In this document: piece after piece, positions 11,400-21,793 of the stretch
How the letters are laid out: every line of letters starts with the position of its first letter
Numbering within the stretch: position 1 is the stretch's first letter
NCBI GenBank assembly: GCA_031216915.1
Contig: CM062294.1
Coordinates: forward strand, 163,883,455 to 163,947,454
DNA length: 64,000 bases
Reading direction: 5' to 3'
Source: Pictodentalium vernedei
Taxonomy: Eukaryota > Mollusca > Scaphopoda > Dentaliida > Dentaliidae
Translations under genes and position numbers: made by a program
Notes under the pieces: model-generated
What the model was told of the DNA's origin: nothing
Seen by the model: only the letters and a program-made list of their open reading frames with translations
Database searches by the model: none

Positions 11400-11565
11400 G
11401 GCCGGCCACATATCAAAGAGATTTTAATAGTCAGTGTTACATGTAAATATAGAATAACCGGAAACTGCCGGTTTTTAACTGCTGGTTGTCATAATCGGCT
11501 GATGCCCCATAAACCGGCCGGTTCCAATTGCCAATTCTGATTATCGGTTCATCACTATGTAGTAC

Positions 11566-12593
11566 ATTTTATAACAACCAGTCGCATGAAATAATGATCA
11601 GTCTCTGTAATCTCTATTAAATAAATTGTTCGATCTTACACTGCAAAATGATCAAGATATTTACGCAATAGTCTACATTTTATAGCTTTGCAGTTGTGTC
11701 TAGGCAAGTCTTGGCTGCCTATGTAGGCAGCCAGGACTTGCCTAGAACAACTGACAAGACTCCTTGGATGTAACTTGTAAAAGTAGAAACAACTGACAAG
11801 ACTCCTTGGATGTAACTTGCAAAAGTAGTTGCCTTGCAGTTGTGTCTAGGCAAGTCTTGGCTGCCTATGTAGGCAGCCAAGACTTGCCTAGAAACAACTG
11901 ACAAGACTCCTTGGATGTAACTTGCAAAAGTATCTAAAAACTATCTTTTGGACTATCAAGAATTAAAAAAGAATTAAATTTGTATTTGAATGAGGACTGA
12001 GATTGGGAAAGTTTGGTTTGAACTGGGAAAAATCATGCCAAAATGCCATTGGAAAAGGGGCCCTTTTTCAGCCCCTGCAGACATCCAAAAGAACTCCTGT
12101 TACGTAAAGTGTTAACAGTTTATTTCCCTTATCTAATAGAAGTTTCCTCTCTAGTTGAGGAAAACCAAACCCAGATTTTATGGAATGAAACCAGTTAATA
12201 AATACATTACATGTATTCTCTCTGCTTCTATTTCATGTACTGGCATATAGGTGTATTAAAAACTATGGGATGGTTCCATGTATCCAAATTACAGCTTGTA
12301 ACAATCTGGGGCTGTGAATCAAAGAAGCTCATTTAGACGTTATCTGGTAATCTAATTACATAATAAACTCGCCTTATTCTACACACACACACTAGCTGCC
12401 AAAACAGTTTAATAATATAAGAGTGCAAACAAATTTCTTACTTCTTTCCAAGATAACATATGGTTAGAACTTTCATGCTTAAAACCTTCAAGTCTACCAT
12501 TTTGAAAAGCACATAATTACATGAAGATTTCAGCCTGTGTACAATTGAAACTAAAAGTCCTATCACAACTAGCACAGAAAATACTGGTTAGTT
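11566..12593. other. Non-coding stretch with a duplicated palindrome
   Basis: Apart from the repeats at 11690-11935 and a diverged mariner-MITE end at about 12541 (ACAATTGAAACTAAAAGTCC), nothing is recognised. No coding region was supported. Confidence 0.45.
11690..11935. repeat. Duplicated palindromic repeat
   Basis: The palindrome TCTAGGCAAGTCTTGGCTGC and its complement around TATG occurs at about 11698-11746 and again at about 11845-11893. Each copy is followed by ACAACTGACAAGACTCCTTG, and that trailing unit is present a third time between them (about 11789). This looks like local tandem duplication of a small palindromic MITE of about 145 bp. Confidence 0.75.
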
Positions 12594-12990
12594 AACACAC
12601 TCTTTACTGCAGAATGAAGTAGTCTGAAATACACAAGAGCATTTGCTCTGTGCATGCAAAATGTAAAGCACTATTAGTGAGGTAGGTAGTGAAATCACAA
12701 ACTTAACTGTCATCAAGCGGAATGAAAATATTTAGACTACAGTATGTGGATGGTGGATTACTACTAAATCGTTGTGGGACAGATTTTTCACTTAGTAATT
12801 ATTTACAATTTCTGAGGACAAAATACAAGAAGCATTTGTAAACTTCCAACACTCAGACCACCAGGTTGCACCCGGTGGTCCATGTGATGAAATTTGCAAG
12901 TCTGCCTTGTGCTGTTATGTACAATTATAAACACTTTTCGAGTAGAAAATATACATGTATGGTGCTCTGATTAAGTAGTAAACCACTCAC
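12594..12990 (+). mobile_element. Palindrome-bearing MITE, family C
   Basis: It shares its whole length in reverse orientation with 19542-20086. Landmarks are CTCTTTACTGCAGAATGAAG, CTACAGTATGTGGATGGTGG, GTAATTATTTACAATTTCTG and the core hairpin GACCACCAGGTTGCACCCGG (about 12859). This copy lacks the 164-bp insert found in the other, so it serves as the empty site (around 12745-12757, GGATTACTACTAAATCG). Confidence 0.65.
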
Positions 12991-13169
12991 TTCGTTCGGT
13001 ATATGGAGTCGAATTTTTTAATATCAATTTACCTCATTACATGTATCCCAGTAGAGGTTAGGAATGATTGATGTTTCTTATCTCTCTTTAGTAGTATAGA
13101 ATTGTACAGAGTTGGGCATGCTGTTTTTCTACAGGAATTGTGTTATGCTAATGGTGAAGTACATGTATG

Positions 13170-13884
13170 TAGTGTTCAACCGATTACCAAAAATGGCTGC
13201 TGAACAATTACTGGTTATTTGAGCTCACAATCGATCGATTCCGATTGTAATACCGTGCACTACTAGACAAGTGGAGGCTCGGAAAGAACTACATTAAACT
13301 GAACATATTTTATAGTGTTTACAGTCCATTCACTACTCGATAAGTCGAAGGCCGAAAGAACTTACATTAAATTGAACATATTTCACAGTGTTACAGGAGC
13401 TAAAAAATGCACTCGTTGAAAAATATTGTGACTCAGGTCCAGTAAAATTACTGTTCGCATGCACTTGGGCAGTAAACGTGGCCCTCAGAGCCACATTTAC
13501 CACCCAAGTGTGGGCAACTGGTAATTTCTACTGCGACCTGAGTCAATGGAGTGTGACCTTCACTTTTCCGATATGAACTGGCAATTGCTGCACTTGTAAG
13601 CTTTACATGTTGTTTAACTTATATATCCCATAAGGGTGTGTCTAGAGAGATTAAGAATACATGCTGTGGTGGTTTTTCAACTTTATTGAATCGTATCATT
13701 TACATCATTTTACATTAACAAATAACAATTGAATAACTGCAGAAGATAATAAAATGAGGTTTTCGAATCATCACAAAATGCTTGACAACAATCGGTTGAA
13801 CCAATGTTCCAGGAGCCAATGTCATCCAATTGCCTACAATAGGCTAATTGTGGTGGCCGGTTCCGATCATCATTTGAACACAAG
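13170..13884. mobile_element. Possible hAT remnant
   Basis: The left end TAGTGTTCAACCGATTACC resembles hAT ends at 3113 and 44566. A weak inverted partner (GATCATCATTTGAACACAA) ends near 13884. The flanking 8-mers CATGTATG and GAAGTATG agree at only 6 of 8 bases. Two copies of GAACATATTTTATAGTGTT/GAACATATTTCACAGTGTT lie at 13300 and 13374. No transposase frame was seen. The call rests mainly on the left end. Confidence 0.35.
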
Positions 13885-14449
13885 AAGTATGACAGGAAGA
13901 AGTGAGCACTTACTCAGTGCACTATTATTTCCAAATAGTGCACAATACTGTCATAGGACTCCTGGTTTCAACTGTAGGGTCCCAGTCCCCACCCAGCAGA
14001 ACAGAAATGTAAGAAAACTAAATCTATAAGATGCTACACTGAATCTAAGATTCTACTTTTGTTTGCTTTTCTCAATTCAGTGTCAATTTAGAAAAATTTT
14101 AATAATGAAATCTTGGCCTTCTGGTGCGTAATGCATTGCAATCTACATGTACCGAGAACAACACCAGTTTTGAGATCACAGAACTACACTCTTTAGTGTC
14201 CAGTAAAAATCTAATTGCAGATGCATGAAATTGAAAGTACCCTTCAGACATCATAATTACCAAGCTGAGTATGTTTTTAACATGAGCAATGCCAGGTGGT
14301 ACAGCAAGCATTCTAGAAAACCAAGGGTGCTTGAAGCATCTGAGGGAAAAGAGGACAGGGGTATCAAAAACGGCTCTATAGACTCTGGGCATTTTCCAAC
14401 TTTCACAACATATGATTGAAGTATATACACATGTACAATGTATGTTAAC

Positions 14450-14663
14450 CAAGTTTATTTAATAAAGAATTTTAGTGCAAAAATTATATTAAGTTAAAAA
14501 CACTACTTTTCCCCCAACATTTAAACAAAACCATATCATGTGATTCCTTGCTGGAATGAGCTTGATGAGCTTGTGTCTCATAAGATGTTTTTGTTTCAAA
14601 TTTTGTGAAAAAACTTTAAAATTAGAAAATTTTGATATCACAGGCAATTGGCTAAAGGGTTAA
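14450..14663. mobile_element. Degraded piggyBac-like palindromic MITE
   Basis: The right end GGCTAAAGGGTTAA (14650-14663) and core CCATATCATGTGATTCCTTG match the 1-226 and 20087 copies. The left terminal repeat and the right arm of the palindrome are eroded. Confidence 0.55.
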
Positions 14664-14737
14664 TGATTTTTTTGGTTAACCAATCATGACTGGTTAACTG
14701 TTTATGACCAGTTAACTACCCCCAGTCCTGGTATAGG

Positions 14738-14995
14738 CAGGCCTGAAAATTATAAAGCAGTCTGACATTTGCAGAATGAGGTCCCCAGAGGGTGAATTTG
14801 ATGATGCTATCCCATACAGTAAGCCAATTTATCCTCTGGGTACCTCTTTCTGTTTAGTTTTGAGACCCTGATTCAGACTGAGGTTCACAGAGGGTAAATT
14901 TAGTGATGCTACCCTGCTGTGCAGGGTAGCATCACTAAACTCAACCTCTGGGGACCTCATTTTGCAGATGACAGTCTGCTTATTTTCTGGCTTGG
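14738..14995. mobile_element. MITE with long inverted repeats and inner palindrome
   Basis: The outer arms (GCAGTCTGACATTTGCAGAA on the left; inverted GCAGACTGTCATCTGCAAAA on the right) converge on GGTCCCCAGAGG. An inner perfect palindrome at about 14910-14948 (TTTAGTGATGCTACCCTG and its complement around CTGTG) gives a strong hairpin. No coding capacity. Confidence 0.7.
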
Positions 14996-15659
14996 GTATA
15001 AGAATGCAAAGGCAATCAGTGGGAAAGGTATAAAAGTAGAATTTGATAAATAACCATGTCCAACAAACACATACACACCTTTACAGCTGATATCTGTGAT
15101 AATGAACAGAGAATTATCTCAACCTATCTGAAAACTGACTGATTTTTTTTTACTCTGCTATGGTATCAACAGTTGTTCACTCATGTCATCACTCCTGGCT
15201 AAGTATTCTTAATGTTTTACATATTTCTGTTGCTACATTTGTTTCAAGTTAAAGATAAACTCTCAAGGCCAGAGCATTACATGGTTACAAGATGACAAAT
15301 ATTAGAATTAACATGTTTACTCAAATTGTGTTTTTCAGTCACTTGTTATATTTTCCAGATCTTATGGGTCAAACGTCCTGGAAAATAAACATGGCTTACA
15401 TGTTTGATCCCTCACTGGAACATGGTTTACAAGCTCATTCTAAAGAGGTGTCATACATGAATGCTATGGTACTGTGAAAACAAAAACAGCCTTTTTTGCA
15501 ATCAGATCAGGACCCGATCTTGACACATACAGCTGAAACTAGAAGTCCAGTGACTGTACTGGGCACTATTTTGAAGTAATAGCATGCTGAGCAAGTGCAC
15601 GGTTTGTCTGACTCAATTCCTGTAGAAAAACAAGCCAAGACCAATACTGGGTCTGGACC

Positions 15660-16400
15660 TGCGTCGCTGCATGCAATTGAATCAGCAAACAGGAAGTGGC
15701 TGCACGGCAGATCTGAAAATTGCATACACAATACAACTGATCATTATCAGGCTCCAGATGAAATATAAAATCAATCCCTTGCATAGAAGCCGAGAAAAGT
15801 TTGACGAAAAATTTCAATGTTCAATGGGTACAGTAAAACTTCAAAGTATCGGCAAACAGGAAGTGGCTGCATGGCAGATCCGAAAATTGCTTACACGATA
15901 CAACTCATCATTATGAAGCAGCAGACCAAATATAAAATCAATCCCTTGCATACATGTAGAAGCTGAGAAAACCTTGACGGAAAATTTCAATGTTCAGTGG
16001 GTACAGTAAGATTTCAAAGTATCGGCAAACAGAAAGTGACTGCACGGCAGATCTGAACATTGCTTACACGATACAACTCATCATTATGAAGCAGCAGACC
16101 AAATATAAAATCATTCCCTTGCATAGAAGCCGAGAAACCCTTGACGGAAACTTTCAATGTTCAGTGGGTACAGTAAAATTTCAAAGTATCGACAAACAGG
16201 AATTGGCTGCATGGCAGATCTGAAAATTGCTTACACGATACAACTCATCATTATGAAGCAGCAGACCAAATATAAAATCATTCCCTTTCATAGAAGCCAA
16301 GAAAACTTTGACGGAAAAAGTGTTTCGGACGGACTGACGGACGGACTGACAGACAGAGTCGAGCGGTTACTAGACCTGTTCCGCCGATGGCGACGCAGGT
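15660..16400 (+). mobile_element. pearl-like element with four 168-bp repeats
   Basis: Units begin near 15687, 15853, 16026 and 16193 (marker CAAACAGGAAGTGGCTGCA). Each contains CTTACACGATACAACTCATC and GTTCAGTGGGTACAGTAA. The last unit runs into GGACGGACTGACGGACGG at about 16328 and a short end with GTTCCGCCGATGGCGACGC. The small frames over the repeats (for example 15990-16223) are by-products of the periodicity. Confidence 0.7.
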
Positions 16401-16744
16401 AACAATGTGCCAATTTCTGTACAACCCTATACTGGTAAATGGAGATCATTAATATCATTTCCAATCATTAATATCATTTCTAACCTCTACTGGGATACAT
16501 GTACAAGTAATGATGTATATGGATATTAAAATTTGATAGTACAAACAGAATGAAGAGAGTGGATTACTACTTAACCCTTTACCTGACATGAAAAGCAGAC
16601 GACACTTGCAAACAAAATACTTGAATAACTATTATTTTTCATTTTTTGTCTCAAAAACAAAGGTTATGACCCCTCATTGGAATGAGCTCAATGAGCTCGT
16701 TCAAAAGAGGGGTCATAACCCATGTTTTTGAGACAAAAATGAAA

Positions 16745-19468
16745 CACAAGGCCCCAGGGGGCCTGAGGGCGCTCACCTGACATGGTAGCCTAAATATCAA
16801 GCCAGGGAATTGATTTCAACAAGTTGCATCTGCCCCTCCTAAGAAAAACTTATACCAAATAACCAAAGATTCGGACCAGTGGATCTATAAAAAGGATTTT
16901 CAAAGAATATTCCTCATATTGAACTAAGTAATAATTCAGGCCCCCACAGGGAGCCCAAATATGAACCCAGGGACTTGGCTTGAACAAACTTGAATCTCAC
17001 CTCCAGTGGGATGCTGTATACCAAATATTAAAAGATTCTGACTGGTGGATGTGAAGAAGAAGATTTTTGAAGAATATTCCTCATGATGAAGTAAGTTATA
17101 ATTCGGGCTCCCACAGCAGGTCTGTTTTTTCAGACTTTTGCATAATCCCTTTACTGTTCGCCTGATTTGAGCCTTGGTAACCCATTGTTTGTTCTCTTAA
17201 ATCTGACATAGGTAACCCATGACGTAACCAAAAAATTTATTATACCCACAATAGGCCTTTGGAATTTTATTTTAAGACAGACAAGATACATTTATGTTTG
17301 AAAAAGAATAAACTAAGTCACAGTTAAGTGACTGCACGGGGGATGTTTTAAGGCTGGAACCCCAAACCAGCAATCCATCAGAGAGACTGCAATACTGGCA
17401 TCTTAAACTTTGCTTGAGGTGAAATGGTTTGTTCTGTTGTTGTGACTTGTCAGCTTAACGACACTGCAATGGTGACCAGCGTGATCTTGATAAAGGCTTT
17501 TAAAAAAGTTCATGATATCAAAGTCTGAGATCACTTAAAATTATTTAAAATCAGCCATGGAACGAAGCAAATTAAATTTGGTGAGACATGATAAAACCCC
17601 ATGATAAAACCGATAGCAATTTTATTTTACCATTCCATTCTGTTGGTTCTAAGGAAGCTTCACATCAAACAAAAATTCTCAATACCGTGTAGTTTTGGAG
17701 ATACATGTATGGGCATTTTAATTTTTTTCTATTTTTTGCTCCTGCGGTTCCCATGGGGCGACGGGAAAAAAAAATGGGGCATAAATTAAGTACTTATGAC
17801 CCAATAAGCCCTCATATCAAATTTGGTTCAAATCTGCCTCTGTTTGGAAAATAGAAATTTTGAGCTTGGAGAAAATTCTCCCATAATGAAGGCAAATATA
17901 GCTCCTCGAACTTCTCTTGAACAAATCTGAGTCCTCACCTCAAAAGGAAGCTGTACATCAAATATCAAGTTTCTGCTATTGCTGGTTCATGAGAAGAAGA
18001 TTTTTTTAAAGATTTAGCACACTTTTTGGGCGTGGCCCTACCGAGGGGAAAGGCAACTTGATTTGAACAAAATCAAATTGCGATGTCATAACAAACTAGA
18101 TATCACGGAGATGGAATCCATCTCTGCGGGCCTCGCAGCAACTAACCGATGTTAGGTATAAACTGATGTGAACCATAATACTAAAATATTTCAAGCAATA
18201 GGTAAAATCTGATTAAAATCCCTTCCCGGACATGAACTTGTCAGAAAAAAAACCCAAATTCTGAATAATTTGACCTTGAGGTCAAACTTTAAGGTCAAAG
18301 CATGGCAACCTTGGTACGCAACATGTCATCTTGAGATAATCTACCCACATACCAAAGATAAAAACCTTATCTATTAAGGGAAAAAAGTTACAGACCGGAC
18401 ACGAACTTGTCAGAAAAAAAAAAAAAAAAATCGGAATAATTTGACCTTGAGGTCAAACTTCAAGGTCAAAGCATGCAACCTTGGTACGTGACACGTCGTC
18501 TTCAGATAATCTATCCACATACCAAATATCAACACCCTATCTATTAAGGGACAAAAGTTACAGCCCAGACACGAACTTGTCAGAAAAGAACCCCGAATTT
18601 GGAATAATTTGACGTTGAGGTCAAAGTTCAAGGTCAAAGCATGGCAACCATGGTACGCGACACATCGTCTTGAGATAATCTACCCACATACCAAATATCA
18701 AAACCCTATCTATTAAGGGAAAAAAGTTACAGCCCGGACACGAACTTGTCAGAAAAAAAAAAAAAATCTGAATAATTTGACCTTGAGGTCAAAGTTCAAG
18801 GTCAAAGCATGGCAACCTTGGTACGCAACACATCATCTTGAAATAATCTACCAACATACCAAATATCAAAACCCTATCTATTAAGGGAAAAAAGTTACAG
18901 CCCGGACACGAACTTGTCAGAAAAGAACCCCGAAATTCGGAATAATTTGACCTTGAGGTCAAATTTCAAGGTCAAAGCATGGCAACCTTGGTACGCGACA
19001 CGTCATCTTGAGATAATCTATCCACATACCAAATATCAAAACCCTATCTATTAAGGGACAAAAGTTACAGCCCGGACACGAACTTGTCAGAAAAGAACCC
19101 CGAATTCGGAATAATTTGACCTTGAGGTCAAAGTTCTAGGTCAAAGCATGGCAACCGTGGTACGCGACACATCGTCTTGAGATAATATACCTACATGTCA
19201 AATATCAAAACCTTATCTATTAAGAGAGAAAGATTATGGATGGATGGACGGATGCAGAGACACACGGATGCATGGACGCACAGACAGAGCGATCACTATG
19301 GGGCGTCCGCCTCTCGGCGGGACCCTAACTATTATCTCAAATATCAATTAAATTGGTTCAGCAGCGGTTTGGGGGGAGTAGACGCAAACACCATGTTCAC
19401 GGACGACAGATGACGGATGGTGAGTGATCACTATAGCTCTCCTGACTGAAAGTTAGGTGAGCTAAAAA
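16745..19468 (+). mobile_element. pearl-like (Helitron-related) element, 2.7 kb
   Basis: The left end CACAAGGCCCCAGGGGGCCT can form a hairpin and is followed by GCTCACCTGA. The right end GTTAGGTGAGCTAAAAAT holds the inverse of that motif. The right half contains six tandem units, then GATGGATGGACGGATGCAG and a hairpin GTCCGCCTCTCGGCGGGAC near 19307. There is no reading frame of note. Subterminal inverted motif, tandem core, tetranucleotide tail and 3' hairpin together fit pearl/Helentron-type elements. Its borders are fixed by the split MITE around it. Confidence 0.75.
18240..19215 (+). repeat. Tandem array, about 6 x 169 bp
   Basis: The marker TGACCTTGAGGTCAAA starts at about 18271, 18442, 18610, 18778, 18948 and 19117, giving steps of 171, 168, 168, 170 and 169. 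Each unit also has CGAACTTGTCAGAAAA, GGTACGCGACACGTCATC and CAAAACCCTATCTATTAAGG. Most units contain TGACCTTGAGGTCA followed by TTCAAGGTCA, which resemble nuclear-receptor half-site clusters. Confidence 0.85.
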
Positions 19469-19541
19469 TAGTAAAAATTTATTGACGATTTTTGTGAATT
19501 GCGCTGGCCGGTTTTGGCCGTTATGTTGGGTAAAGGGTTAA

Positions 19542-20086
19542 TTGTAGCGCCATATATTCACCAGTCGAAAAGTACCATATTTAAAATTGTTCACAACAGC
19601 ACAATAAACACTTGCAAATTTTCATCACATGGACCACTGGGTGTAACCCGGTGGTCCATGTGATGGAAGTTTGCAAGTGCTTCTTTTGTGTTGTCCTCAT
19701 AAGTTGTAAATAATTACTAAATGAAAAACTATCCCACCACGATTTATTAGTAATCAGGGCTCGATTTAACTGGATTAGCACAGCACTTTGCTCTCCAATT
19801 TCTGAATTTTGCTATTCAAGATTTATTAGTTTCAAGTGCTTTTGGATAAACTGCTAATCAATTTTCCAGGGTGAATAGTAAACTGCTATTCAAAATTTTC
19901 AGATTAAATCAAGCCCTGGTAATCCACCTTCCATATACTGTAGTCTTAATATTTTCTTTCTCGTTGATCGGTTCAGTTCATGATTTCATGGCCGAACTTG
20001 TTAATAATGCATTATATTTTGTATTGCACAGGACAAATGTTATCGTGTATTTCAGACTACTTCATTCTTCTGCAGTAAAGAGTGCA
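19542..20086 (-). mobile_element. Palindrome-bearing MITE, family C, reverse copy
   Basis: This is the reverse-orientation relative of 12594-12990. Core hairpin CATGGACCACTGGGTGTAAC and its complement lie at about 19629-19668, and the end GCAGTAAAGAGTGCATTAA at 20071-20090. A 164-bp element is inserted at 19755-19918. The right end abuts the next piggyBac-like MITE, with which it shares TTAA. Confidence 0.65.
19755..19918. mobile_element. 164-bp MITE nested in family C MITE
   Basis: The ends CAGGGCTCGATTTAA and, inverted, CAGGGCTTGATTTAAT are flanked by the exact 5-bp duplication GTAAT (19750-19754 and 19919-19923). The relative at 12594 has a single uninterrupted site, which supports the insertion. 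CAGGG ends suggest hAT; 5-bp duplications are known in some hAT lineages, but the superfamily remains tentative. Confidence 0.82.
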
Positions 20087-20324
20087 TTAACCCTTTACCC
20101 AACGAATCAGCCACATCCACCCACATAATATGCAAATTCAGCAGTTGAAAAAATATTACTTTTCAAAAAATCATATCATGTGACCCCTCATTGGAACGAG
20201 CTCGTCAAGCTCGTTCCAACGAGGGTTCACATGATATGGTTTTGTTGAAATGTTTTGAAAAATTTAAAAGAATTATATTTAAAATAATAAATTTTGACAT
20301 CGTCTGCGTTGGGTAAAGGGTTAA
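20087..20324. mobile_element. piggyBac-like palindromic MITE, complete
   Basis: TTAA at both borders (20087-20090 and 20321-20324). The ends are CCCTTTACCCAACG and the inverse of CGTTGGGTAAAGGG. The core palindrome is ATCATGTGACCCCTCATTGG with centre GAGCTCGTCAAGCTCG. Same subfamily as 1-226. Confidence 0.82.
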
Positions 20325-20709
20325 CTAATGAGCATTTTCTGAGCTAATTATGACTGGACTTCTAGTTTCAACTGTACACATGAGTGAGGTGAGATTTCAT
20401 ATAAAATACTGCAAAATCAAAACTGCAGCAAACAAAAACTTAAAAAATAGAAGCTTTCATTCAATGTTTTTGTATTTCTTTTTCGACAGGTGAGATTCCA
20501 TAGTGTTTCGGGGAAGTAAGCGGACAAATAATCTTGACTGGATCACAACTAAGTCACAATTCAATATACATGTAAATTCTATGTCCGCTTTTGTGATTAC
20601 ACTGCTGTACGTTTCTGATGCAAAAATTACCAAAAAATAATAAAATTAGAATGTGGACATTTGTGAATAGCCCTGGCTGTTTTGGGCCCTCATGCATGTG
20701 TTACATGTA

Positions 20710-20990
20710 CAGTTGAAAGTAGAAGTTCTGTCACAATTAGCACAGAAAAATTAATTTCAATATTTAACTGCATCCTTATTTGAATAGAAGGTACAAATTA
20801 ATTACTTATGACTGCTTCATGTAATTACAAGCACTGAATTTCAATCAGTCATTGAGTGTTACAATTCTGCGGAAATCACGACAGACTACCATGTTTCAGG
20901 TTTGATTTTCTGGTGATTTGCTGCACTGATCGAACATGCTATTATTTCAAAATAGTGCAAAATATGAGACAGGACTTCTGGTTTTAACTG
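20710..20990. mobile_element. mariner-like MITE (CAGTTGAAA ends)
   Basis: The left end CAGTTGAAAGTAGAAGTTC pairs with the right end GACTTCTGGTTTTAACTG. TA lies on both sides (20708-20709 and 20991-20992). CAGT ends with TA duplication are typical of Tc1/mariner MITEs. The inside is AT-rich and non-coding. Confidence 0.75.
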
Positions 20991-21139
20991 TATCAGGGTT
21001 CGTACACTCTTCAGAAATAAAAATTCCAGGACTTTCAAGGACTTTTTCCAAGCATATTCCAGGACCTTCTGATAAAATAATGCCGACCCTATTTCATATT
21101 TGCATACCTGTTTATAACATAATAATACCTGATGCATGA

Positions 21140-21395
21140 TTAACCCTTTACCCAACTAACGGCCCAAACTGGTCAGCGCTATTAACAAAAATTGCCAATT
21201 AATTTTCATTTTTTTTCCAGTTTTTGTCTCAAAAACATAGGTTATGACCCCTCTTTGGAATGAGCTCGACGAGCTCATTCCAAAGAGGAGTCATAACCTA
21301 CGTTTTTGAGACAAAAGATGAAAAAAAATAGTTACATGTATTCAAGAATTTTGTTTGCAAGTGTCATCTGTTTTTCATGTTAGGTAAAAGGTTAA
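21140..21395. mobile_element. piggyBac-like palindromic MITE, complete
   Basis: TTAA borders (21140-21143 and 21392-21395). The ends are CCCTTTACCCAAC and the inverse of GTTAGGTAAAAGG. The core runs GTCTCAAAAACATAGGTTAT to its complement around GAGCTCGACGAGCTC. The core is nearly perfect, so this copy is fairly young. Confidence 0.82.
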
Positions 21396-21650
21396 GGAGG
21401 CACGTTCTGTTTTTTTTAAATAAAAAAACACCGACTTTTTTCACTGTCAATCTATGCAATTATACAAGTTATTACAGCAATTTTTTTTCATAACACGCTA
21501 GATTATTGACATTACATATTTTGCAAGCACTTTCCAGGACTTCACTGCTGGAGATATGATTTTCAAGCACTTTCCAGGCCCTGCAATTTCAATTTTTTAA
21601 TTCAAGCACTTTCAAGGACCTGTACAAACCCTGTGTATATATATATAGAC

Positions 21651-21793
21651 AATAAACATATAGTGTGTTTTTATATCTGTGTTATACAACGAGTTGAAAT
21701 ATGGTTTATTTTTTCGAGGCTTCGCCGAGAAAAAATAAACCATATTACAACGAGTTGTATAACACAGATATAAAAACACACTATATGTTTATT
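21651..21793. repeat. 143-bp near-perfect palindrome
   Basis: The arm AATAAACATATAGTGTGTTT and onward to CATATTACAACGAGTTGT is repeated in inverse order around CGAGGCTTCGCCGAG (centre about 21722). The left arm has GAAATATGG where the right has CCATATTAC, so they differ slightly. Just outside, ATCTGATAAC (about 21797) recurs inverted as GTTATCAGAT at 22532, so a larger element of about 0.9 kb may be present. Confidence 0.8.

Larger units (their letters stand above)
3113..11557. mobile_element. hAT-type DNA transposon (non-autonomous), host of a DIRS insertion
   Basis: The left end TAGTGATGAACCGATTATC is the inverse of the right end GATAATCGGTTCATCACTA. Both are flanked by the perfect 8-bp duplication TGTAGTAC (3105-3112 and 11558-11565), the hallmark of hAT transposition. 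Without the DIRS element at 4199-11399 it would be about 1.24 kb with no transposase frame, so it was moved in trans. Subterminal CCGATT/CCGGTT motifs next to both ends may be transposase contact sites (inference). Confidence 0.88.
16571..19541. mobile_element. piggyBac-like MITE split by a later insertion
   Basis: TTAA and CCCTTTACCTGACATG at 16571, with palindrome GGTTATGACCCCTCATTGG, form one half. The other half lies at 19469-19541 (GACGATTTTTGTGAATTGCG through GGGTAAAGGGTTAA). Aligned with the intact, oppositely oriented copy at 62893-63144, the two parts are contiguous once 16745-19468 is removed. That places the pearl-like element after this MITE in time. Confidence 0.85.

Noticed and set aside
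13388..13576. 62-codon frame as a host gene
   Set aside because: It has no family signature and lies in MITE-rich sequence. Length is within chance.
15660..16400. Repeated small proteins with YTIQLII-type segments
   Set aside because: They are read-through of a 168-bp tandem repeat whose length is a multiple of three. Nothing suggests selection for coding.
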